From Hymenobacter sp. DG25A (GTDB lineage Bacteria > Bacteroidota > Bacteroidia > Cytophagales > Hymenobacteraceae): 64,000 nt of DNA. The notes below the pieces were generated by a model, which worked only from the letters and a program-made list of their open reading frames with translations, made no database searches and was not told the origin of the DNA. The position numbers and the translations under genes are program-made. Each line of letters opens with the position of its first letter. Within the stretch, counting starts at the first letter, position 1. The DNA is taken from NCBI RefSeq assembly GCF_001280305.1, contig NZ_CP012623.1, positions 1,302,001 through 1,366,000 of the forward strand, written 5' to 3'. Below, piece by piece: positions 36,331 to 45,037 of this stretch.

Positions 36331-38181
36331 TTATCGATGCAGAAAGTCATCGAAAGAGGCCTGCTGATAGGCTTGGCCCAGGCGCAGCTGCGCGCTGGTA
36401 ACGCTGTCCGTCTTGCTGATGAACTGCCGGGCGGCGTTGTCATATGTAAAGGTGTTTGCTGGAGTTACGAGCCCAAACCCATCGGTAAAGCAGTAAAAAG
36501 CAAACGGCTTAGTGCCTGGTTCGAGCAGATTGCGGCTGAACGTGTAGCCGGTGGCCGGTAAATGCAGCTGCGCCAGTAGGGTGGCGGCAACATCTGTCTG
36601 CGAGCCTAACTCGGGTACAATCAGGTCCCGGGCAGCGGGAAGCAGGGCGCCACCCGTGAACAGCAGCGGAATCCGGAACTTGGCCGGGTCGTGGTTGGGG
36701 GAGTTGCCGGGCAGGGCGTGGCCGTGGTCGGCCACCAGCACTATCAGGGTATTGTTCCACCAGGGTTGCTGGCGGGCCTGGCGCAGGAACTGGCCCAGGG
36801 CATGGTCGGTGTAGTAAACGGAGTTGCGGAACTGGTCGGCTTCGCTGGAACCCTTGAACCGGGTGGGCATGGGCACGTCAAACGGCTCGTGGCTGCTCAG
36901 GGTGAAGGCCGTCACGAAAAAAGGCTGCTGCTGGGTGCGCAGGTCCGCCAGCACCCGGCGGAACAGGATGTGGTCGTGGGCGCCCCACTTGGAGTTTTGC
37001 TCCCTGGCGTGGAAGTCGGCGCGCTCCGTAATATGGTCGTAGCCCCCGGCCACCAGGTAGCTTTTCATGTTGGCGAAAGCCAGCTCGCCGCCATAATAAT
37101 AGTGAGAGGCATAACCCGCCGCCTGCAGACTGCGGTTTAGCTGCGGCAGCTGTTCCGTTTTGCGGGGGTATTTAATAATGCTGGTGTTGGGCTGATTGGG
37201 ATACCCGCTCAGCAAGGAAACCAGCCCTTTCTGGCTCCGGTCGCCGGCAGCGTAAATATTGGTGAACAACACGCTGGAGCTTTGCAGGCTGTCCAGGGTG
37301 GGCGTTATACCCCGCTCCCCGCCCAGGCTGCCCACCAGTTTGGAGGTGAAGCTTTCCAGAATGATAAACAGCACGTTCGGGCGCTGCACCCGGAGCAGCG
37401 CAACGGTAGAATCCGGGGAGGCGGGCAGATAAAGCTGCTGCACCAGGCGACGGGCCGTGGTATCCGCCATGTACGGATACGGATTGGCAGTGGCGCCCTG
37501 CTGCGCCAGCGCATTTACCACGTTCCAGGCTACGTTTAGGGCCGCATGGTTGGCAAAAGGCTGGGGCGAAAAATAAACGTCGCTCTGGTTTACGGGTATC
37601 TGCTGCACGCCCCCACGCAGCGGCACTATCAGCAGCAACAGGTAGAGCAGGCTCACCAGGGCCGCGCGCCCGCGCCCAAACCCTTCGGGTAAGGCAGGCA
37701 GCCTGCCCACTCCTTTAGTATATAGGAGCCACGCCAGCAGCAGAAGGCCGGCAAACAAAGCCAGCAGCAGCGCCCACGGCGCAGCCCCGGCCGAGGCCAG
37801 CATTTCAGAGGGAGTATTCAGGTATTGCAGGGGCGTGGCATCGAGCCGGAATCCCCAGGCGCGGTATAGCTCCAGATCAGAAACCACCATAAAGCTGACC
37901 ACCACGCCCGCCACCGCCGTGGGGAAGCGCAGCAGCTTTTCCATGGGAAAGCGCGGCCCGGCCAGGCTGCCCAGCAGGAAAATCACGAACGGCAGCAGGC
38001 ATAAATAAGCCGCTGCCGAGGCATCCAGCCGCAAACCGTACCAGAGCAGGCGGGGAATGGTGCCGGCCGCCAAGCCGCTGAGGTGGTCCGCTTGGTAGCC
38101 CAGAAAAAGCAGCCGGGCCAGAATAAAGTACGCCAGCCAGAAGCAGAAGAGGCGCGGCTGAAACGTAAAACGGTTTCTCAC
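36331..38181 (-). CDS. LTA-synthase-like membrane sulfatase/phosphotransferase
   Basis: The protein has several N-terminal membrane helices within about the first 200 residues, then a soluble alkaline-phosphatase/sulfatase-fold domain. Key parts of the latter are NVLFIILESFTSKL, with the expected metal-binding Glu and catalytic Ser/Thr, ITPTLDSL, and LVADHGHALPG near the end (metal-binding Asp and His). This is the LtaS/MdoB-like group, which transfers phosphoglycerol or phosphoethanolamine to envelope glycans or lipids. Bacteroidota lack LTA, so phospholipid-head-group transfer to lipid A or glycans is more likely. A GTG at 38181, four bases after a TACTTTTG element, is preferred over the 48-residue longer frame from 38325. 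Confidence 0.85.
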   Translation of the reverse strand: MRNRFTFQPRLFCFWLAYFILARLLFLGYQADHLSGLAAGTIPRLLWYGLRLDASAAAYLCLLPFVIFLLGSLAGPRFPMEKLLRFPTAVAGVVVSFMVVSDLELYRAWGFRLDATPLQYLNTPSEMLASAGAAPWALLLALFAGLLLLAWLLYTKGVGRLPALPEGFGRGRAALVSLLYLLLLIVPLRGGVQQIPVNQSDVYFSPQPFANHAALNVAWNVVNALAQQGATANPYPYMADTTARRLVQQLYLPASPDSTVALLRVQRPNVLFIILESFTSKLVGSLGGERGITPTLDSLQSSSVLFTNIYAAGDRSQKGLVSLLSGYPNQPNTSIIKYPRKTEQLPQLNRSLQAAGYASHYYYGGELAFANMKSYLVAGGYDHITERADFHAREQNSKWGAHDHILFRRVLADLRTQQQPFFVTAFTLSSHEPFDVPMPTRFKGSSEADQFRNSVYYTDHALGQFLRQARQQPWWNNTLIVLVADHGHALPGNSPNHDPAKFRIPLLFTGGALLPAARDLIVPELGSQTDVAATLLAQLHLPATGYTFSRNLLEPGTKPFAFYCFTDGFGLVTPANTFTYDNAARQFISKTDSVTSAQLRLGQAYQQASFDDFLHR

Positions 38182-38185
38182 GCCA

Positions 38186-38193
38186 CAAAAGTA
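38186..38193 (-). promoter_or_regulatory. -7 promoter element of the LTA-synthase-like gene, predicted leaderless
   Basis: TACTTTTG on the minus strand is an exact TAnnTTTG match and ends four bases before the GTG start at 38181. Confidence 0.5.
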
Positions 38194-38399
38194 AGATGAA
38201 CCATTGGGGAGTAAGGCAGGTTGATAGGTTTCATCCGAAAATAGCTCGACGGCAGGGTCGCAGAGGCAGGGTAGTTGAAATAGGGGGGTATACCCATTTT
38301 TTTGCTGGTAATATTTAGATAACACAGGTATTCTGAAGGGGTGTTGTTGAAATTATGAAGGAAATTTCAGAAAAACACCCCTGTTTTAGATAGGCTTGT

Positions 38400-38431
38400 T
38401 TGGATAATAGTGTTTGCCAGTTCTACCTTTG
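38400..38431 (+). promoter_or_regulatory. Promoter of glnN
   Basis: TTG at 38400-38402, 21 bases, then TACCTTTG at 38424-38431: a full Bacteroidota promoter, with the start codon 34 bases downstream. Confidence 0.65.
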
Positions 38432-38465
38432 CCTAACTCAAGTATAAGTACACGTTAAACTCTTT

Positions 38466-40655
38466 ATGGCCATTCTTCGCTTCAAAGCTCTTGAACTCGT
38501 CGACCAGCGCAAAACGGTCGAGGTGATTTCATCCGGTGAACGTCGTTCCGATTCGTTCGGGAAGAACGTGTTCAACCTGGACGCCATGCGCTCTACCATG
38601 CCCGGTGAGTACTTCAAGAAGCTGCAAGCTGCCATCAAGCAAGGCTCGCCCGTAGAGCGCTCCGTTGCCGATGCTGTGGCCTCTGCCATGAAAACATGGG
38701 CCATGGCGAAAGGTGCTACGCACTACACGCACTGGTTCCAGCCCCTCACCGGTGCCACCGCCGAAAAGCACGACTCCTTCTTCGACCTGAACTCGGACGG
38801 TCGTCCGATAGAAAACTTCAAAGGCTCCGCGCTGGTGCAGCAGGAGCCCGATGCTTCCTCGTTCCCGAACGGCGGCATCCGTAATACCTTCGAGGCCCGC
38901 GGCTATACTGCCTGGGACCCCACTTCGCCGGCTTTCATTATTGAAACGGCAGGTGCCAAAACCCTGTGCATTCCTACCATTTTCGTTGCCTACACCGGCG
39001 AAGCCCTCGACTACAAAGCACCGTTGCTGAAGTCGCTGGCGGCTTTGGAAAAGGCGGCGGTAGATGTGTGCCAGTACTTTGATAAGGACGTAAACCGCGT
39101 GTCTACCACGCTCGGCATCGAGCAGGAGTACTTTGTGGTGGATAAGGCGCTGTTTGATGCGCGCCCTGACCTGGTGATGACCGGCCGCACGCTGTTCGGC
39201 CACGCACCGGCCAAAGGCCAGCAGCTGGAAGACCATTACTTTGGCTCTATCCCCAGCCGCGTGCATGCTTTCATGCTCGATTTCGAGGAAGAATCTAACA
39301 AGCTGGGCATTCCGCTCCGTACCCGCCACAACGAGGTGGCCCCCAACCAGTACGAGTGCGCGCCTACCTTCGAGGATGCCAACCTGGCCGTAGACCACAA
39401 CCAGCTCCTGATGGATATCATGGACCGGGTGGCCGAGAAGCACAACTTCAAAGTGCTGCTGCACGAGAAGCCTTATGCCGGCGTAAACGGCTCGGGTAAG
39501 CATAACAACTGGGCTATGAGCACCGATACCGGTGTTAACCTGCTGGCTCCGGGCAAGCGCCCCAAGGAGAACCTGCAGTTCCTGGCCTTCTTCATCAGCA
39601 CCATTAAAGCAGTGCACACCCACGGCGACCTGCTGCGCGCCAGCATCGCCTCGGCCAGCAACGACCACCGCTTGGGCGCTAACGAAGCGCCGCCGGCCAT
39701 CATGTCGGTATTCGTGGGCTCTATGCTGGATTCCGTGATGGATGAGTTGGAGCGCACCGCCAAGCTGCCGCTGGATAAAGGCGACAACATTTACCTGAAG
39801 CTGGGCATCGATAAGATTCCTGCTATCCTGCTCGACAACACCGACCGTAACCGCACCTCGCCCTTCGCCTTCACCGGCAACAAGTTCGAGTTCCGGGCCG
39901 TGGGTTCCTCGGCTAACAGCTCCTCGTCTATGACGGTGCTGAACACTATTGTGGCCGATCAGCTCATCGAGTTTAAGAAGTCGGTGGATGCCATGATTGA
40001 GCAGGGCAAGAAGAAGGAAGTAGCCATTGTGGACGTGCTGCGCGACTACGTCATCACTTCCAAGAACATTCGTTTTGAGGGCAATGGCTACTCCAACGAG
40101 TGGAAAGAAGAAGCCGAGCGTCGGGGTCTGTCCAACATTCCTACCACACCACAGGCGCTGGACGCCCTGATTACGGAAGCATCGACCCAGGTTTTCCAGC
40201 GGCACAACATCTACTCGCACGTAGAGCTGCATGCCCGCCACGAAATCCTGCTGGAAGACTACATCAAGAAGATTCAGATTGAAAGCCGCGTAATGGGCGA
40301 CCTGGCCGTGAACCACATTATTCCCACGGCCGTGTCTTACCAGACCAAGCTGGTAAACAATGTGCGCGGCCTGCGCGAGTTGGGCCTCGACGATGAGTAC
40401 ACGCAGGTAACGGTTGATACCATCAAAGCTATTTCGCGCCACGTAGCCACCATCAAAACGCAGGTGGATGAGATGGTGAATGCCCGCAAAGTGGCCAACA
40501 AAATGGAAGACACGCGCGAGCGGGCTATTGCCTACTGCGACAACGTGAAAGCGCATTTCGATGTCATCCGTCGCTCCGTTGATAAACTGGAGCTGATGGT
40601 GGCCGATGAGGACTGGCCCCTGGTGAAGTACCGCGAACTTTTGTTCCGGCACTAA
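38466..40655 (+). CDS. glnN: Glutamine synthetase type III
   Basis: GSIII makes glutamine from glutamate, ammonia and ATP as a dodecamer. The 729-residue length is typical of type III, against about 450 for type I. RHNEVAPNQYECAP and NGSGKHNNWAMSTDTG (ATP-, glutamate- and ammonia-site residues) are present, as is the N-terminal beta-grasp-like part. It is the only nitrogen-assimilation gene in the window; no PII or ammonium transporter gene is adjacent. A strong consensus promoter lies upstream and a terminator downstream. The complementary strand carries a 746-codon open frame that is only a shadow. Confidence 0.97.
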   Translation: MAILRFKALELVDQRKTVEVISSGERRSDSFGKNVFNLDAMRSTMPGEYFKKLQAAIKQGSPVERSVADAVASAMKTWAMAKGATHYTHWFQPLTGATAEKHDSFFDLNSDGRPIENFKGSALVQQEPDASSFPNGGIRNTFEARGYTAWDPTSPAFIIETAGAKTLCIPTIFVAYTGEALDYKAPLLKSLAALEKAAVDVCQYFDKDVNRVSTTLGIEQEYFVVDKALFDARPDLVMTGRTLFGHAPAKGQQLEDHYFGSIPSRVHAFMLDFEEESNKLGIPLRTRHNEVAPNQYECAPTFEDANLAVDHNQLLMDIMDRVAEKHNFKVLLHEKPYAGVNGSGKHNNWAMSTDTGVNLLAPGKRPKENLQFLAFFISTIKAVHTHGDLLRASIASASNDHRLGANEAPPAIMSVFVGSMLDSVMDELERTAKLPLDKGDNIYLKLGIDKIPAILLDNTDRNRTSPFAFTGNKFEFRAVGSSANSSSSMTVLNTIVADQLIEFKKSVDAMIEQGKKKEVAIVDVLRDYVITSKNIRFEGNGYSNEWKEEAERRGLSNIPTTPQALDALITEASTQVFQRHNIYSHVELHARHEILLEDYIKKIQIESRVMGDLAVNHIIPTAVSYQTKLVNNVRGLRELGLDDEYTQVTVDTIKAISRHVATIKTQVDEMVNARKVANKMEDTRERAIAYCDNVKAHFDVIRRSVDKLELMVADEDWPLVKYRELLFRH

Positions 40656-40713
40656 GCCCACCAGGGTCAGAATCGAACCGAAGTTGGGTGGGAATTTTCT
40701 TCGGTCTCGATTT

Positions 40714-40749
40714 CGAAAAAGCCGTTCCGGGTGGGGCGGCTTTTTTTCG
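40714..40749 (+). terminator. Terminator of glnN
   Basis: AAAAAGCCG...CGGCTTTTTTT around a short loop, 60 bases after the stop. A weaker hairpin follows at 40770-40806 (AAAAGCC...GGCTTTT). The remainder of the gap to 40990 holds only the AT palindrome and the promoter region of the next gene. Confidence 0.75.
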
Positions 40750-40846
40750 TTTATGTCACTCCATTTCATTAAAAAGCCGCGTCTGCATCCGTAGAAGTGG
40801 CTTTTCTGTTTAGAGTTAAGTTTTTATGAAAGAGCCAGTCCAGTTA

Positions 40847-40864
40847 TATATCAATTTTGATATA
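40847..40864. promoter_or_regulatory. AT-rich palindrome upstream of the outer-membrane protein gene
   Basis: TATATCA pairs with TGATATA across a four-base spacer, 127 bases before the ATG at 40991. It could be an operator, but no partner copy is seen in this window. Confidence 0.35.
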
Positions 40865-40990
40865 CGATTAATATATTGGCGTGTGATGCAGTATCCTGCT
40901 GCTGATCTGGTACAAGCAACCTTGTAGGCTGCTGCGGCACCACAGCCCCATACTTTCATACTACTCTTCTACCTTCCACCTAACCCATCT

Positions 40991-41599
40991 ATGCCTGCTT
41001 TACGGTACCTGACTCTATTGGCCTCATTAGCCATACTTCCTTTTCAGAAAGGGGTAGCGCAAACAACTGAACAAATAGCGCAAGCTCCCGGGAAAAAAGC
41101 AACCGGGGCGCGTCTCCTGGTGGGAGGCGCCTTATCGATTGGTGGGGACCGGGTGGCGGAAGTGTATTTTACGAACGGCAATACTCAATCCGTTAAAGCG
41201 GGGCAAGGCATTTCCTTTGCCGTGGGCGGTGAATTTCAGCTTCCGAAAGTCGAGAAACTGCTTTTGCGGGCTACTGTGGGCTATAAATACGTCACCACGG
41301 CGGCTGAAAACGCGCATATCCGTTTAACACGGGTACCCATTGATGTAACGGCGAACTGGATGGTTTCCAACCGTATCCGAATAGGCGCCGGGTTGGCTAT
41401 GCACCGAAGCATTCAATTCAAGGCCGATGGTATAGGGGAGGATATGAAGTTCAAGGGCGCCAATGGCCCCATCTTTGAAGTGGCGTATCGGGGAGTGGGT
41501 TTGCAATACACTGCCATGAAGTACACCGATCAACAGAACCATTCCTATGCGGCGAATTCCATTGGCCTGGCTTTTACAGCGGTAATACCCCGTCGTTAG
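40991..41599 (+). CDS. Predicted outer-membrane beta-barrel protein
   Basis: The 202-residue product has a signal peptide (MPALRYLTLLASLAILPF, cleaved near GVAQ). The mature part reads as consecutive amphipathic beta strands, for example RLLVGGALSIGG, YKYVTTAAENAHIR and IRIGAGLAMHR, and ends IGLAFTAVIPRR. This fits a small eight-stranded outer-membrane barrel (OmpA/OmpX-like size). No further family can be named. An AT palindrome and a 335-base gap precede it; a shared hairpin terminator follows. Confidence 0.7.
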   Translation: MPALRYLTLLASLAILPFQKGVAQTTEQIAQAPGKKATGARLLVGGALSIGGDRVAEVYFTNGNTQSVKAGQGISFAVGGEFQLPKVEKLLLRATVGYKYVTTAAENAHIRLTRVPIDVTANWMVSNRIRIGAGLAMHRSIQFKADGIGEDMKFKGANGPIFEVAYRGVGLQYTAMKYTDQQNHSYAANSIGLAFTAVIPRR

Positions 41600-41631
41600 A
41601 GGGGCTCATATAACCACCTTGCTCGCCTTAT

Positions 41632-41677
41632 AAAATGGAAAAGCCCACCTCATTTTGAGGCGGGCTTTTCCATTTTA
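41632..41677. terminator. Bidirectional terminator between the barrel gene and the lipoprotein gene
   Basis: AAAATGGAAAAGCCC pairs with GGGCTTTTCCATTTT, with one mismatch further in, between two convergent genes. Confidence 0.8.
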
Positions 41678-41698
41678 ATATTAAGCTATATAGCCGAA

Positions 41699-41953
41699 CT
41701 AGTTCTGCTTGGTAGCAGGCACTTCATCTACTACACCTTCCGTTTCTTTATTTATTACTACGGCAGTATCACCGGGCTCCCGGGCCATATCTTCCTGTAC
41801 TTCGTTGGCTGCGTCAGTTGCAGCAGCACCCGTCTGCTCGGCGGCGTTTTCAGTCGCGTTTTCGGTATTCTCCTGCTGCTTTTCGGTGCAGGATACCGTA
41901 GTAAGGGCGGCAAACGTAGCGGCTAGCAGGATGGATTTAAAGGGCATTTTCAT
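41699..41953 (-). CDS. Small acidic lipoprotein
   Basis: From the ATG at 41953 the product has 84 residues: a type II signal peptide (MKMPFKSILLAATFAALTTVSC) with lipobox TVSC (Cys22), then an acidic, Asn-, Glu-, Ala- and Thr-rich tail with repeated NxTEN/NAAEQ units (EKQQENTENATENAAEQ). The tail is probably disordered. The frame extends upstream to 42094 but without signal-peptide logic. Function unknown; a lipoprotein that is only anchor and tail may be a spacer or adhesive. Confidence 0.65.
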   Translation of the reverse strand: MKMPFKSILLAATFAALTTVSCTEKQQENTENATENAAEQTGAAATDAANEVQEDMAREPGDTAVVINKETEGVVDEVPATKQN

Positions 41954-42173
41954 AAGAGTCAGGGTTGGTTGTTCAGGTCCCGTGTACGGGAAGCTCAGTA
42001 GGAAGGCTGCATTGTTCCTGAAATTTTGTGTGTTATTCTCTGCTGCTTGTATTACACAGACCCCGCTCAAGAAGCAGTAAACGGGTCCTTTCATACCTTC
42101 GGGCCATTATTTTCAGCGCTGTATAGTATCAGATAAAAAACTGTTTTTTAGGTACTTTCAGAAACGGCAACGG

Positions 42174-42671
42174 CTAATGAAGCTGTTTGGGAAGCTCGGC
42201 GTCATCGTCCATCACCTGAGCTCTGCTGCCTGCATCGGGCAGGATAACTTTTATGGTGGCTCGCTTCAGCTCATCCAGGCGGTGGAGGGCGTCGACCACG
42301 GTATCATTGGCCTTGATTTTCTCAAAAACGCCGGCTTTATTGGCCAGCTGTAGAAGCTTTTCCAATACAAACGGCAACACCCAGCCCACTACGTTGGAGG
42401 CCAGCACCCCGCGCAGCCCAATGCGCACCAACAGGCGGGCGGCCATACGCTCCAGCAGCAAGGTGCGGGCGGCCGGCATGGCTTTATTCGCCAGAAAATC
42501 GGCTACCAGCTTCACATTGCCCTTTTTTACTTCCGACCGAAGCACTTCCTGAATGGATTCCAGGGCAGCCAGAGCGGTTTTGCGGAACAGGCGCCCGGTT
42601 TGCCAGGCCGCCAGGCCCGAGACGCGGGCCACGTTATGCAGGAAGGGAAGAACTCTCTTAGGGTATTTCAT
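42174..42671 (-). CDS. Hypothetical helical protein
   Basis: The 165-residue product (ATG at 42671, MKYPKRVLPFLHNVARVSG) is mostly helical and basic, with a hydrophobic stretch (ARLLVRIGLRGVLASNVVGWVLPFVLEKLLQ) that might be membrane-associated. No family is recognised. A TACCTTGT element (minus strand, 42709-42716) may be its promoter. Confidence 0.55.
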   Translation of the reverse strand: MKYPKRVLPFLHNVARVSGLAAWQTGRLFRKTALAALESIQEVLRSEVKKGNVKLVADFLANKAMPAARTLLLERMAARLLVRIGLRGVLASNVVGWVLPFVLEKLLQLANKAGVFEKIKANDTVVDALHRLDELKRATIKVILPDAGSRAQVMDDDAELPKQLH

Positions 42672-42851
42672 AAGGCAGCAAACCAGCACCACTTATCGGT
42701 ACCGGGAAACAAGGTAGCAGGAGAATAAGCAAAAGGCATCCTGGGGAATCTTTATACGGGTAACAGGGTTTGAGAAGCCCTATTAGCCCTTGCACATCAA
42801 TATTGAAAGGAAAATACGGAGAAGCTTTCTACGTGTTTTTTGGGATATTAT

Positions 42852-42859
42852 TATTTTTG
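42852..42859 (+). promoter_or_regulatory. -7 element of the gene at 42878
   Basis: TATTTTTG, exact match to TAnnTTTG, 18 bases before the ATG. No clear -33 element. Confidence 0.4.
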
Positions 42860-42877
42860 TGCGACTAAGACGCCTCT

Positions 42878-43237
42878 ATGCCCGATTTGCTGCTTGACAT
42901 AAACCTTCAACAATTGCCCGATGAATATCTGGCAGGTACATGGCGAGTTTCCGACCGGGTACTAAACCAAACGAATCCGAACAGTGCTCTGGCCCTGGCG
43001 ACCAACTTTGTACTGCAGCCCGGATTCTTGCAGCTGCACGCCCCCGGCCATACGGCGCAGGGCGACTGGACCGTGCAGCGAGATGAGCTGCTGAACCGCC
43101 CTTACCTGCAGCTGCAGCTTTCCGAGGAAGAAACCCGGGCCCTCATTACCCGCATGCGCCGCTCCCCCGATGGGGAGTTCAGCTCACTGAACCTTTATTT
43201 TCAATCAGGAATGGAGATGCAGCTCACGCGCCCCTAG
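42878..43237 (+). CDS. Hypothetical protein, small beta-rich
   Basis: The 119-residue product (MPDLLLDINLQQLPDEYLAG) has no signal peptide and no recognised family. TWRVSD near residue 21 and the alternating hydrophobic pattern suggest a lipocalin-like or other beta-sandwich fold, but this is weak. The PAS protein gene begins 48 bases later in the same direction, so the two may be cotranscribed. Confidence 0.6.
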   Translation: MPDLLLDINLQQLPDEYLAGTWRVSDRVLNQTNPNSALALATNFVLQPGFLQLHAPGHTAQGDWTVQRDELLNRPYLQLQLSEEETRALITRMRRSPDGEFSSLNLYFQSGMEMQLTRP

Positions 43238-43284
43238 GGCGTGCGTTGGGCCTCATTTTCGATAGATTCTACTACTGTTTTTCA

Positions 43285-43809
43285 ATGGCAAATAGTCTAG
43301 TTCCTTCCGGTGAAGATTTCCCGATAACGCAGGACGCCAGCCAGTTTCGATTTCTGGCCGAGCTGATTCCGCAACTGGTCTGGATTACCGATTCGGTCGG
43401 CTTTCATACCTATTTCAATCAGCGGTGGATTGAATACACCGGGTATACCGTGGAGGACAGCCGCGGCACCGAAATGTGGAACAACCTGCTCCACCCCGAG
43501 GACCGGCAGCGCGCCCGGGAGCGGTGGAACCATTCCCTGCAAACCGGCGAGTTCTATGAAATAGAATACCGCTTTGTTTCCAAAGAAGGCAGCTACCGCT
43601 GGTTTCTGGGGCAGGCTTTGCCGCAGCGAGATGAAGAAGGCCAGATTATTCGCTGGTTTGGTACCTGCACTGATATTACCGAGCAGAAGCGCCTGCAGGA
43701 GCAGCTTGAGCGCTCTTACTCCGACCTAGAAGCCAAAGTAACCTTCCGTACCCTGGAGCTGGAGCATCAGCTACAATCTATGCGCCAGCAGCTCAGTAAA
43801 GAGGCTTAG
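43285..43809 (+). CDS. Stand-alone PAS-domain protein
   Basis: The 174-residue protein (ATG at 43285) consists of a PAS/PAC domain (about 20-140; QLVWITDSVGFHTYFNQRW, then WFGTCTDITEQKRLQ) and a C-terminal coiled coil (LERSYSDLEAKVTFRTLELE). It stops where a histidine kinase would have its HisKA domain. Since the frame ends at an intact stop followed by a terminator, it looks like a finished small sensor or signalling adaptor, not a truncated kinase, although descent from one is likely. The ligand or redox signal is unknown. Confidence 0.8.
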   Translation: MANSLVPSGEDFPITQDASQFRFLAELIPQLVWITDSVGFHTYFNQRWIEYTGYTVEDSRGTEMWNNLLHPEDRQRARERWNHSLQTGEFYEIEYRFVSKEGSYRWFLGQALPQRDEEGQIIRWFGTCTDITEQKRLQEQLERSYSDLEAKVTFRTLELEHQLQSMRQQLSKEA

Positions 43810-43835
43810 CCAGCTGAGAAAACAGCATATCGAAT

Positions 43836-43867
43836 TAAAAGAACGGCCCCACAGGCCGTTTTTTTAT
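43836..43867 (+). terminator. Terminator of the PAS gene
   Basis: AACGGCC and GGCCGTT enclose CCACA and are followed by a T-run, 27 bases after the stop. Confidence 0.8.
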
Positions 43868-43908
43868 GGCCGCTACCGTAAGCTGACCTTCAGCAGGAAG
43901 TGAATCAA

Positions 43909-43916
43909 TACTTTTG
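43909..43916 (+). promoter_or_regulatory. -7 element of the quinone oxidoreductase gene, predicted leaderless
   Basis: TACTTTTG is an exact TAnnTTTG match and ends three bases before the ATG at 43920. An in-frame TTG lies inside the element itself and cannot be the start. Confidence 0.5.
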
Positions 43917-43919
43917 AAG

Positions 43920-44903
43920 ATGCAGACAATCGTGATACAGCAGCCCGGTGGTGCCGAGGTGCTTCAGGTGCGAGAGCAAGCCATTCCGCAGCCCGCGGCG
44001 CATGAAGTGCTCATTAAAGTGCAGGCCGCCGGCGTCAACCGGCCCGATGTATTGCTGCGCCAGGGCAAGTACGGCGGCAGCGGCGACGTAAGCGGAGTAG
44101 TGCCCGGCCTGGAAATAGCGGGCACGGTAGAGCGCTGCGGCGCCAACGTAACCCGCTGGCAGCCCGGCGACGCCGTGTGTGCTTTGCTGGCCGCCGGCGG
44201 GTACGCCGAATACGCGGTGGTAGATGCCCGCCATTGCCTGCCCGTACCCGCGGGCTGGAGCATGACGGAGGCGGCTTCCTTACCAGAAACAGTGTTTACC
44301 GTGTGGCACAACGTATTTCAGCGCGGGGCGCTGCAGCCCGGTGAAACCTTGCTGGTGCACGGGGGCAGCAGCGGAATCGGCATCACAGCCATTCAGTTGG
44401 CGCAGGCGTTGGGCAGCAAGGTGGCTACCACGGTAGGCAGTATTGCTAAAGCTCAGGCCTGTCAGGCGCTGGGTGCTACCTGGGCCATCAACTACAAAGA
44501 GGCCGACTTTGAGGAAGTATTGCGCCCGGAAGGTGTAGATGTGGTGCTGGACATGATTGGCGGAGACTACACCCCTAAAAACCTGCGCCTGCTGAAGGAT
44601 GATGGCCGTTTGGTGTTTATAAATGCCATGCACGGCGGCCAGCTGGAGACCAATGCGCTGGATATTATGCGCGGCCGCCTCACCATTACCGGTAGCACGT
44701 TGCGGCCCCGCTCCGCTGATTTCAAAGCCACCTTAGCCGCCGAGGTAGAAAAGCACGTGTGGCCCTTACTGGCCGCCGGGAAATTCCGGCCGGTTATCTA
44801 CCGGACCTTTCCGCTGGCCGAAGCTGCCGCGGCGCACCGTCTGCTAGAAAGCAGTGAGCACATTGGCAAAATTGTGCTGGAAGTAGGAGCAAGGAAGGAA
44901 TAA
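43920..44903 (+). CDS. NAD(P)H-dependent quinone oxidoreductase, zinc-free MDR family
   Basis: The 327-residue protein belongs to the medium-chain reductase family, in the quinone oxidoreductase/PIG3 branch. The nucleotide-binding motif VHGGSSGIGITAIQ is present; the zinc-binding Cys/His residues of alcohol dehydrogenases are absent, as is normal in this branch. It probably reduces quinones or enones with NADPH, guarding against electrophiles. The ATG at 43920 was chosen because the earlier TTG is inside the promoter. A type-B palindrome starts seven bases after the stop. Confidence 0.92.
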   Translation: MQTIVIQQPGGAEVLQVREQAIPQPAAHEVLIKVQAAGVNRPDVLLRQGKYGGSGDVSGVVPGLEIAGTVERCGANVTRWQPGDAVCALLAAGGYAEYAVVDARHCLPVPAGWSMTEAASLPETVFTVWHNVFQRGALQPGETLLVHGGSSGIGITAIQLAQALGSKVATTVGSIAKAQACQALGATWAINYKEADFEEVLRPEGVDVVLDMIGGDYTPKNLRLLKDDGRLVFINAMHGGQLETNALDIMRGRLTITGSTLRPRSADFKATLAAEVEKHVWPLLAAGKFRPVIYRTFPLAEAAAAHRLLESSEHIGKIVLEVGARKE

Positions 44904-44909
44904 AAACGA

Positions 44910-45011
44910 GTCATCCTGAGTAAAAGCGAAGGACCTTTTCTCGCATGAACCTATCGTTGTTACGAAGGGAGTTCTGCGGTGACAAGGTCCTTCGCTTTTG
45001 CTCAGGATGAC
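44910..45011. repeat. Type-B palindromic repeat, copy 1
   Basis: A 102-base element with GTCATCCTGAG at its left edge and the complement at its right. Inner arms AAAAGCGAAGGACC and its complement pair; the loop contains CGTTGTT. It lies between convergent genes. Confidence 0.85.
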
Positions 45012-45037
45012 AGATAATGGAGGAAAGCAGCGCGCTA

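Noticed and set aside
38529..40769. A 746-codon open frame on the minus strand opposite glnN
   Set aside because: It mirrors glnN almost completely, has no recognisable domain and arises from the codon bias of a GC-rich gene.
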